Positions 56,819-64,000 of a stretch of DNA of 64,000 bases are shown piece by piece. The DNA is from Dasyornis broadbenti. Taxonomy: Eukaryota; Chordata; Aves; Passeriformes; Dasyornithidae. The position numbers and the translations under genes are program-made. Where the stretch lies: contig VZRN01003459.1 of assembly GCA_013397935.1 (NCBI GenBank), positions 635,054-699,053 on the forward strand, in the 5' to 3' direction. The notes beneath the pieces are model-generated. The model was given only the letters and a program-made list of their open reading frames with translations, ran no database searches and was not told the origin of the DNA. Every line of letters starts with the position of its first letter. Positions within the stretch are counted from its first letter, which is position 1.

Positions 56819-56880
56819 GAATTGGAACTAGATGATATTTAGGGTCCCTTCCAACCCAAACTATGCTATGATACTATGAA
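56819..56880 (+). mobile_element. CR1 retrotransposon 3' end fragment
   Basis: GGAACTAGATGATATTTAGG is followed by GTCCCTTCCAACCCAAACTA and ends in CTATGATACTATGAA. This is the standard 3' terminus of avian CR1 LINEs on the + strand (pattern GACTAGATGATCTTTA...TCCCTTCCAACCC...TTCTATGA). CR1 copies are usually 5'-truncated, and only about 60 bp is left here. It is non-coding. Confidence 0.85.
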
Positions 56881-57008
56881 ATAAAATAATGAATACCAAG
56901 CACTATAGAAGATCCAAAAAGCTTAAAAAATGTTACCGTTTGCATGGGTAGTTTGAAAATCTGTATCATAATGAATAATGAGAACTGAAAACATCCAGAC
57001 AAGTTAAT

Positions 57009-57036
57009 CATAGAATCACACAATCATTAAGGTTAG
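57009..57036 (-). mobile_element. CR1 3' end, left part, separated from its body by an LTR insertion
   Basis: CATAGAATCACACAATCATT followed by AAGGTTAG is the reverse complement of a CR1 3' terminus (AACCTTAATGATT...GATTCTATG). The normal continuation of a CR1 is found only at 58121, after the LTR. The two parts read through as one element if 57037-58120 plus one target-site copy is removed. Confidence 0.85.
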
Positions 57037-58120
57037 TGTGGTGGTTTGACACTGGGCCAATGCCAGGTACCCCCAAATTAACACACACATGCACACGGGG
57101 CTCATGAGTTGAGATAAGGAAACCTGGGAGAAGACACACTCAATAGGTAAAACAGGACTAAACTTGAAGTTGCAAGGTGATTTTATTGACTAACAAAGTC
57201 AGAGAAGTAAATGAGAAATAAAATAAACCCTTCAAAGACACCGTTTCTCTGATCACTCCCCTCCCTGCTTCCCAGCAGCTGCACAGGGGAATAAGACATG
57301 GGAGGGAAGGGGGGTGGGGTTGGTCAGCTCCTCACTGAGATCTCCTTCCACTGCCCAGGGGAGAGGCTCTTTTCCTCTGCAGAGCCATGGGTCTCACATT
57401 CAGCAGCCCTCCCAAACCTGCTGCAATGTAATGGTGTCCCCACACGCAAAAAAGTCTCCCCAAAACTGCTGCGGCATGGGGTCCCTCGTCCATGGGGTAC
57501 AGACCTCTGAGGTCAGACTGTTCCATCTCAGGAGCAAGGCTTTTTCTCTTTACTGGACTCCTACTGGACCACAGCCTCCTCCAGGCACCCACCCACTCCA
57601 CTGTGGGGCAGTCAGTTCAGTCTCAGGGTGCAAGTCAAGGCCTGAGGCTCCTGGGACTCCCTCTGGACTATGTCCTCCTCCAGGCATCCACTCACTCCGG
57701 CATGGGCATGGGCGAGTGGATCTCAGCATTTCCTGTGGGCACCCCATGGGCTGCAGGGGCACCCCCTGCTTCACCATGGCCTCACCACGGCCTGCAGAGG
57801 CTGCAGAGCTCCGGCGCCTGGAGCTTCCCCTCCCCCACCTTCTCCACCAGCCTTGGAGTCTCCATGTTGTTTTCCCTTACATATTCTTACCTCCTCCTCC
57901 TCTTCTGGCTAAAAGGAAGTGTATGTACCCATTGTTTTGATTTCTTCTTAAATACGTTTTTCACAGAGGCGTAACCAACATCTCTAATTGGCCCAGGCTT
58001 GGCCAGCAGCATGTCCATCACCTCAGAGCTGGACATGGTGAAGGCTTCGAGAAACTTCACAGAGAAGTCATCTTCCCCCCCACCCCCCCCAGAAAAACTG
58101 GGCCAAGCTAAACCAGCACA
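57037..58120 (-). mobile_element. solo LTR of an avian endogenous retrovirus (ERVL-like), inserted in a CR1
   Basis: The element starts TGTGGTGGTTTGAC and ends GCTAAACCAGCACA, which are imperfect inverted repeats ending TG...CA. It is flanked by GTTAG (57032-57036) and CTTAG (58121-58125), a 5-bp target-site duplication with one difference. Its 1,084 bp resemble long LTRs common in passerine genomes (memory, not a search). On the minus strand there is a CCAAT box (57987-57991), a TATA-like TATTTAAG (57947-57955 region) about 35 bp further, and AATAAA (57182-57187), so the LTR probably points to the minus strand. No gag, pol or env sequence adjoins it, so it is a solo LTR. Its GC-rich, proline-coding-looking open frames (up to 208 codons at 57314-57940) are not genes. 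Confidence 0.85.
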
Positions 58121-58978
58121 CTTAGAAAAGATCCCAAGATCATCAAATCCAATCTCTACCTGAATAGTACCATGCCCACTGCATTTTATCATGAAGTTCC
58201 ATGTCTACTTGTTTTCTGGCCATTTCCAGGGATGGTAAACCCACCACTTCCCTGGGCAGCCAGTTCCAATGCTTAACCACTATGTCAGTGAAGAAATTTT
58301 TCCTTATATTCAACCTGAACCACTCCTGGTACAACTTGAGGTCATTTCCCCTTGTTCTATCATTAGCTGCCTGGAAAAAGAAACCGACCCACACCTTGCT
58401 ACAATTTCCTTTCAGGTAGTTCTAGAGTGCAATGAGGTCTCTCCTGAGACTCCTTTTCTCTGACTAAACAACCCCAGTTCTCTCAGCCACTCCTAATGAA
58501 ACTTGTGTTCCAAACCCTTCACCAGCTTCATTCCCATTCCCTGGACTCACTCCAGCACCACAATGTCCTCCTTGTCATTAGGGCCCTGAAACTGAACACA
58601 GGATTTGAGGTGCAGCTTCACCCGTGCCAAGGACAGGGGGGTGATCTCTTCTGTGTTCCTGTTGCCTATACTATTGTTGATCCAGGCCAGAATGTCACTG
58701 GCATTCTTGGCCATCTGAGCACACTGGGCCATGTTCAGCCACTGTCAACCAGCACCCCCAGGTCCTTTTCCACCAAGCAACTTTCTAGCTGCTCTTCCCC
58801 AGAGTGTTGCATTTGTGCATGGGGTTGTTGTGACCCAAGGGCAGGACCTGCCACTTGGTGGTGCTGAACTTCATACCACTGGCCGTGGCACATCAATCCA
58901 ACCTGTTCAGATCCCTCTGCTGAGCCTTCTTACCTTCCTGCAGAACAACACTTCTGTCCAACTTGGGGCATTGCTGTG
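58121..58978 (-). mobile_element. CR1 LINE 3' region, main body, 5'-truncated
   Basis: The reverse strand carries the well-known CR1 3' segment. Translating 58143-58394 (minus) gives FRLNIRKNFFTDIVVKHWNW followed by LPREVVGLPSLE, the pattern typical of avian CR1 copies. Further upstream on that strand come the usual CR1 blocks about hotel-sized repeats of CCAGCACC and GACCTGCCACTTGG (in + orientation). The copy stops near 58978, so the reverse transcriptase region is missing, as in most genomic CR1s. It is interrupted near its 3' end by the LTR at 57037-58120. It has scattered stops and is not coding. Confidence 0.88.
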
Positions 58979-59998
58979 AGTTTTACATGTGTCTGCAGAG
59001 ATAGTGAAAGTAATACGATTGTCCTGCAATAGTTCAAAGGTGAACTTCTAGAGCGAAAAAAACCACACCATCTTGGAGGAAGAAATATTTGATATACCTG
59101 GAATTCAGAAAAAAGCATTGTGGGAAATTTAGAGTGCTTGACCTGGTTTCTTTACCAAATATACATGAGAAACAATGGTAGGAAAATGCCTATAAGCTGA
59201 AGCTGAGCAATTTAAATAAAAAAAATTACATATATTTTTTAAACATTGATGTAACTAATAAGCATCCAAAAGAGATGGTAGAGTTTTCAACTCTTTTATT
59301 CAAGTAAAATATGCATCTTTCTTATGTTGTTTTTCCATCTGATGCAAAAAATATATTCATATCAATGTAAGAATATCTGGATAAAATTAACTAAACTGTC
59401 ATGATTGAGCTTCAAACCAGACTGGTGCCATACTGTGTTACTTAACGCCTTTTGTGCATTTCTGTTCATGGACATGGAATGCTTTAGTTCCTTCTGCTAT
59501 CTTTCTGTGCTATTGCTGAGGATTGACTTACTGATTCAAAGGAATAGGTTAAAATGGTTGTGATAGAAGCGGTAGAAGCAGCAATTATTTGGAGGTTTTC
59601 TTTTTAGACTATTTAATTCTATGTACAAATAAAAAATTCTTGGTTCTGAAACCAAATGGATTGATGGATATTGAACTGCACATTTTATTTCAAAATAAAC
59701 TCTGTACATTATCCAAGTTTGGTTTTAAAGGTTTTATTTCTGTTTTAAAGGTTCCATCAGCTTTGATTTTCAACTTTAATTTGCTATTACAGTTTGACCT
59801 TTTTTTTCAGTAATCTATTGAAATATTTCCTGAGTTCTACCTGGAAATTAATTTTCTAAAAAAAAAGTGGTTTTACTTTTTTCTTTTCTTTCTTTATCAG
59901 ACTATTCACACTTTAGGTGAAATTTGTGCTGATAAACTCTTTGTATGTGTATGCTGGGAATTCAACTTTCTTGAAATCAGAATTTCTCCTTTTGTGTC
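58979..59998. other. intergenic, between CR1 and second LTR
   Basis: AT-rich sequence with no recognisable gene or element. The open frame at 59589-59813 shows no family features. Confidence 0.7.
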
Positions 59999-60791
59999 TT
60001 TGGTGGACTGACCTTGTCTGGGTGCAAGACCCCTACCCATCTGCTTTCTCTCTTCTAATTCTCAAATGGATTGAGCAGAGAAAATAAGATAAAAAAGCTG
60101 TTGGACTGAGATCAAGACAGGTAAGTCATTTAAAAATTACCCTCACAAGCAAAACGTACTTGGCATATGGAAAATTAGTTTGATTTATAGCCCTTTAATA
60201 ATAGAGTGGGTGAGAAACAAAAACTAAGACATCTTCCCTCCCCATCCCCTTTTTTCCAAGGTACAACATTACTCTTTCATTCCAAATTCTCTACGTTACC
60301 CCTTCCACAAGAACCACAGGAGGATGGAGAATAGGGGGTTACAGTCTGTCCATAAATGCTCCTCTCTGCTGCTTCTTCTTCCTCTTCTTCTGCCCCAGAG
60401 TGAGGTGACTCAGACAGCAGGTCTTCAGGGAGTGTGCACCTCATCCAGATGGGATCCTCCATGGCCAGCAGTGTGGTTATCTGCTCTGGTGTATTCCTCC
60501 TATGGGCTATGAGGAATTAAGTGCACCCATGTAGTCTTCTCCATCTCTTTCTCCATCTTTTTTTACCTTGATATTTACAGGTACATTCCTCAGACATTTT
60601 TCCTCATTCCTCACTGCCTGCAGAGTACTTTTTGCTCATTCTTAAATATGTTTTCCACAGCTTGGCTGATGGGTTCAGCCGTGTCCTGAGATCGGTCTAT
60701 TGGGGGAATCTGTATCTAGCACAGTGCACACCAAACTCTTCCACAGAAGCACACCCTCTGTGACAACACCTGGACACCTACATTCAGTACA
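59999..60791 (-). mobile_element. older, degraded solo LTR related to the one at 57037-58120
   Basis: The element starts near TTTGGTGGACTGACCTTG and ends CATTCAGTACA. It is flanked by GTGTCT and GTATCT, a likely target-site duplication with one difference. It shares an 18-of-20 match with the first LTR (60641-60660 against 57947-57966, CTTAAATA...CACAG), in the same order and orientation, and similar TGAGAAACAAAA / TGAGAAATAAAA segments. The strand is given by that shared orientation. It is shorter (about 790 bp) and more diverged, with lost GC-rich repeats, so it is older or another subfamily. The borders are uncertain by several bases. No internal retroviral sequence adjoins it. Confidence 0.7.
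60370..60392. repeat. TTC/TCC low-complexity stretch
   Basis: A short CTTCTTCTTCCTC-type stretch inside the second LTR. Confidence 0.7.
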
Positions 60792-63700
60792 GTATCTTTG
60801 CCATTTTCCCTTGTCTGATCTACTCTTAGGATTAGAGGCTCGGTAACTGTACTTTGTGCAACAAGAAAACAGAAAAGTTTTTGTAACCCCAGTTGATATT
60901 TGTGGAACAACTCATGCAAAATTCCTTCTCTTACTTGCAATTTTGTTTTTGATGAGAAATTATTCTTTGAATGAGGTCATGGAGGAAATAATGAGCTTCT
61001 CAATGGCTGTACTTGAAACGGGAATAAATTTTGGGAGCATTATTTCAATACAAAAAATATGTTTTGTGACATATTTTTACCTGGGATCCTTGCAAGGTCT
61101 AGCTTGCTTGGGGTATTTGCAAGAATGTTCTTTCCTTTGGGGTAAAAGTATTACAAAAATGACACTTATTTTATAGTCTTCCAGGTTTTGTTTTCAGTAG
61201 AAACCTGGAAAGAATGTTAAGTAGAAAAATACTGGTAAATGAGTTCTAACTGAACTGGAACATTATACTTCATATGCTTAGATAACCTCATTTAACTTAG
61301 TCCAGACCTGGATTCAGCTCCTGGGATATGGACTAACATGGGGAAAATGTCCGCATTTGTCACCAGGACCCCCTTCTCATCTGGAGTCTGAAACAGACCG
61401 TGGAGGAACTGGCTGAAGCAGAGGGCAGAGAGCCAGCCCATGGCTGTGGGGTTGCTTATCTAAGCACTTTGAAGTAACTTGTCTCTTGTTAATTTCCAAA
61501 ACTAGATGCATGAGTTTTCTTTGAGAAGGCTCTAGCTCAGTAGCAGAAAGAGAAAATGTCCCAGTCATTTTTTGAAGTAGAATAGTGGAGACAGTCATTA
61601 CTATAGCTGTGCAAGCCACTCTGAAGGCAGAGGGAGCAGCAAATCTTGTGACTGATTAATGACATGGAAATGAAGACTGCAGTGGCATGTAAAATGTATG
61701 TACCAGCTGAATTGACCAATTACCTCAATTCTGGTCATCAGGAAAGAGACAGACTCTTTATTTCTAGAGATAAAGGAATAAATGAACTTTTCCTCCTCTT
61801 TTAAGCTCTGTCCAACAGCACAAATTCTAATGGCTGCACGTTTTAACATCACAGAGAATACGAGCAACTACAGTACTTCTCTCTGTGTGCAGCAAGTTAA
61901 AGGCTGATCTAACCTGTCAGAGGCTGTCACATGTGCACACTCTCAGGGATGAGGAAAAAAATTGTGTGACCCTCTGTTCAATGGAAGCTATGCAGAGACT
62001 AGCTAAGATTAGTGGTTTTTTCAAAATTGCTTTAATCATTTCAAGCCGTAAGAAAAGGTTTGTACATGATTGAAAAGAAGTGGAGATGGCATACAAAACA
62101 AACTCATAAGACTAACAGTACAATACCAGAATATGATGATGCCAGAAGCCAGGTATTTTTCCTGTCCCACACAATAATTTTGGAGTGGAGGGAAACACAC
62201 AGAAGTGGGCTGCAGTCCTACTACAGGAGTTACTGGTGAAGGCACAACGAGTAGAAAAGTGATGCATCAAACACAGCTTACTGGTTCTCAGCCATTTTTT
62301 TGGTATGCTGAAATGTTTGACACCAGCTGGAGTATTGACAGGTATTTCAGGATCTGAGACTCCAAAATCAGCCTGTAGATCACTCAGACTTTTCTACAGA
62401 TAGCATTTCCACACAGACCTGCTCATTGTGTTAATTTGCATGTCACAAGATACTCAGATGTTGTGGTATTGCATACTTGAAGACAATAACAATAACAAAA
62501 AGAATGATTTTTGGATGCATATTTTTTTTTCAAAAATAAGAAACCATTTCTTCCTATCAAGAAAGAATAAAATGTGTCTTGGGTGGGATTTAGGATGTTC
62601 TGCCCAATGATTGAGATACAGTTTTAAGATTGCATTTTAGAACAACTAAAATGCTTTGCTTCTTGCTGGGCCTTATAGGATTGCACAATCTTACGTTACA
62701 ATTCAGGGACACACTGGGGTTCAAATACAATATTTTGAGAGTTCTTTTTTAGAACAGAAATAAATTCAGATTCAGAGTTGAAGCAGACTAAAGAAATCCA
62801 GCATCAGAGAGAAGTAAAGTAAGAAGAACATTCTTGCTGGTCTCAGAGTAGGAACACCATTAGAGAACTGGCAGTTACTATGGGATTAATTTATTTCCAA
62901 AAAGCCAATTTAGCAAAACACTACAATGAACTGTGCAAACACAACCTGTGTGATTACCGTAATGATATTTCTCTGTATTTTTTTACTGAAAATATTCCTG
63001 AAGTATCCTGAAGACTTCCAAAATATTGTTAGTTATGAAAAACAGAACAATCTTGAACACTCAAAAAGACTTGATGTCTCATTTTTCAGATTAAACCAAA
63101 ACGTTAGATTCACTCAAAAGTGAGTTTCAATGGCTCTTGTTCAATCACAGATCATATTTGTGTATTAATAATTCAGGAATCAAAATGCTTTTTGTGTCAG
63201 GCAAAACTTGCCATAGCAAATGGGACATAAACAGATGCATCAAAACAAAAGAACACTGAGCAGCCAACAAATAAGAGCACACTTACAGAAACATTTATGT
63301 TTTCATAAAGCACATATATTGTGCCTCTGTGAACAATTACATGGGAAAAAATTATGAATGAGTCTGCGAGATAAAAGTACTGTTATACAGTGGTCATTAT
63401 TATTGTAACATTTATCAAATCTGAGCAGTCATCAAAATATCTTGCTTTAACAAACATGTAGGGATTTGAGTCTTCCTTTGTCCCAGATAAATTTCATCGT
63501 TTTTGTTCATGTCTATTGTCAGAGATTTCATGAAGCTAAATAAACTGTACTTTCTTCTATCAGTTCATGGGAAAATCAAGGAATGTGTTGTTTTGCTTTG
63601 TGGATTTTGTTTGTTTATTTGTTTTCTTTCCTTCATATTCAGTTTGGTTTTAAGTAGAAATAGCTTGGGTCATCATGCTAGTGTCTGCAGAACACACAGT

Positions 63701-64000
63701 GAGAAAAGTGAACCATGCTTGAGGTCCTTTTTGTTTTTAAGTAGGCTTTTATAAAATTCTCTCAACCATACATTTTCCTCATGCTGCAAAAACACAAAAG
63801 CAAGTAGTCTGCCTGTCTCATCTGAATGATCTCATCTGAGATTGAAATGAGTTCTACACTTGAGATAAGTTTGCAGGGCCTCTTGGGGTGACCTATAAAC
63901 TGACAGACTCATCACTGGTCCAGCTGATGTGACTTGGCACAGCTGGCAATGTAAGCTCGGTAGATGATGGAAACTGAGTGAAGATGGAGGTTGAATTTAC
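60792..64000. other. intergenic sequence to window end
   Basis: No gene, RNA gene or mobile element could be recognised. The short open frames (for example 60856-61176 and 63503-63754) have hydrophobic, low-complexity translations typical of AT-rich non-coding DNA. Confidence 0.7.

Noticed and set aside
57314..57940. Open frame of 208 codons (and overlapping frames of 160 and 70 codons), proline-rich
   Set aside because: It lies wholly inside the LTR, whose GC-rich tandem-like sequence keeps several frames open at once on both strands. There is no retroviral protein motif.

Overview
The window is vertebrate nuclear DNA, almost certainly from a bird. It carries the 3' part of one gene, NFIB (nuclear factor I/B), on the + strand, followed by about 16 kb of gene-poor flank. 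Avian origin rests on a CR1 retrotransposon 3' end at about 57009-58978, a second CR1 tail at 56819-56880, and two long LTRs of a type I know from neoavian, especially passerine, genomes. In chicken NFIB is on chromosome Z; that this is the Z of another bird is inference. The sequence is AT-rich with large introns and no bacterial-style coding density. Most open reading frames over 60 codons are chance.

Layout: 1-3998 is the 3' part of an NFIB intron. Six NFIB exons follow, with consensus splice sites and matching phases: A 3999-4130, B 6489-6673, C 17169-17334, D 20810-20892, E 30294-30382, F 41178 onward. They encode the proline/serine-rich C-terminal regulatory region. The N-terminal DNA-binding and dimerisation domain lies upstream of the window. 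The terminal exon continues into a 3' UTR of about 6.4 kb, ending near 47765 after a poly(A) signal at 47741-47746. The rest, to 64000, shows no gene. It holds CR1 pieces, one LTR inserted inside a CR1 (57037-58120), and an older related LTR (about 59999-60791).

The main biology is alternative splicing of the NFIB C terminus. Exon F can be read in two frames. Joined to B or D it gives a short SWYLG ending (stop 41193-41195). Joined to exon E (89 nt, not a multiple of three) it is read in another frame and gives a tail ending AETSN (stop 41305-41307). Exons C and D keep frame only as a pair. Exon C has two donors 27 nt apart, both in frame. The 3' UTR carries a 10-nt match to the miR-21 5' end, a nearby miR-30 seed site, and an 8-mer miR-153 site just upstream of the last poly(A) signal.

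An apparent assembly artefact is present: 22776-23265 is repeated without visible difference at 23267-23756, separated by a single n. I found no unknown multi-gene system in this window.
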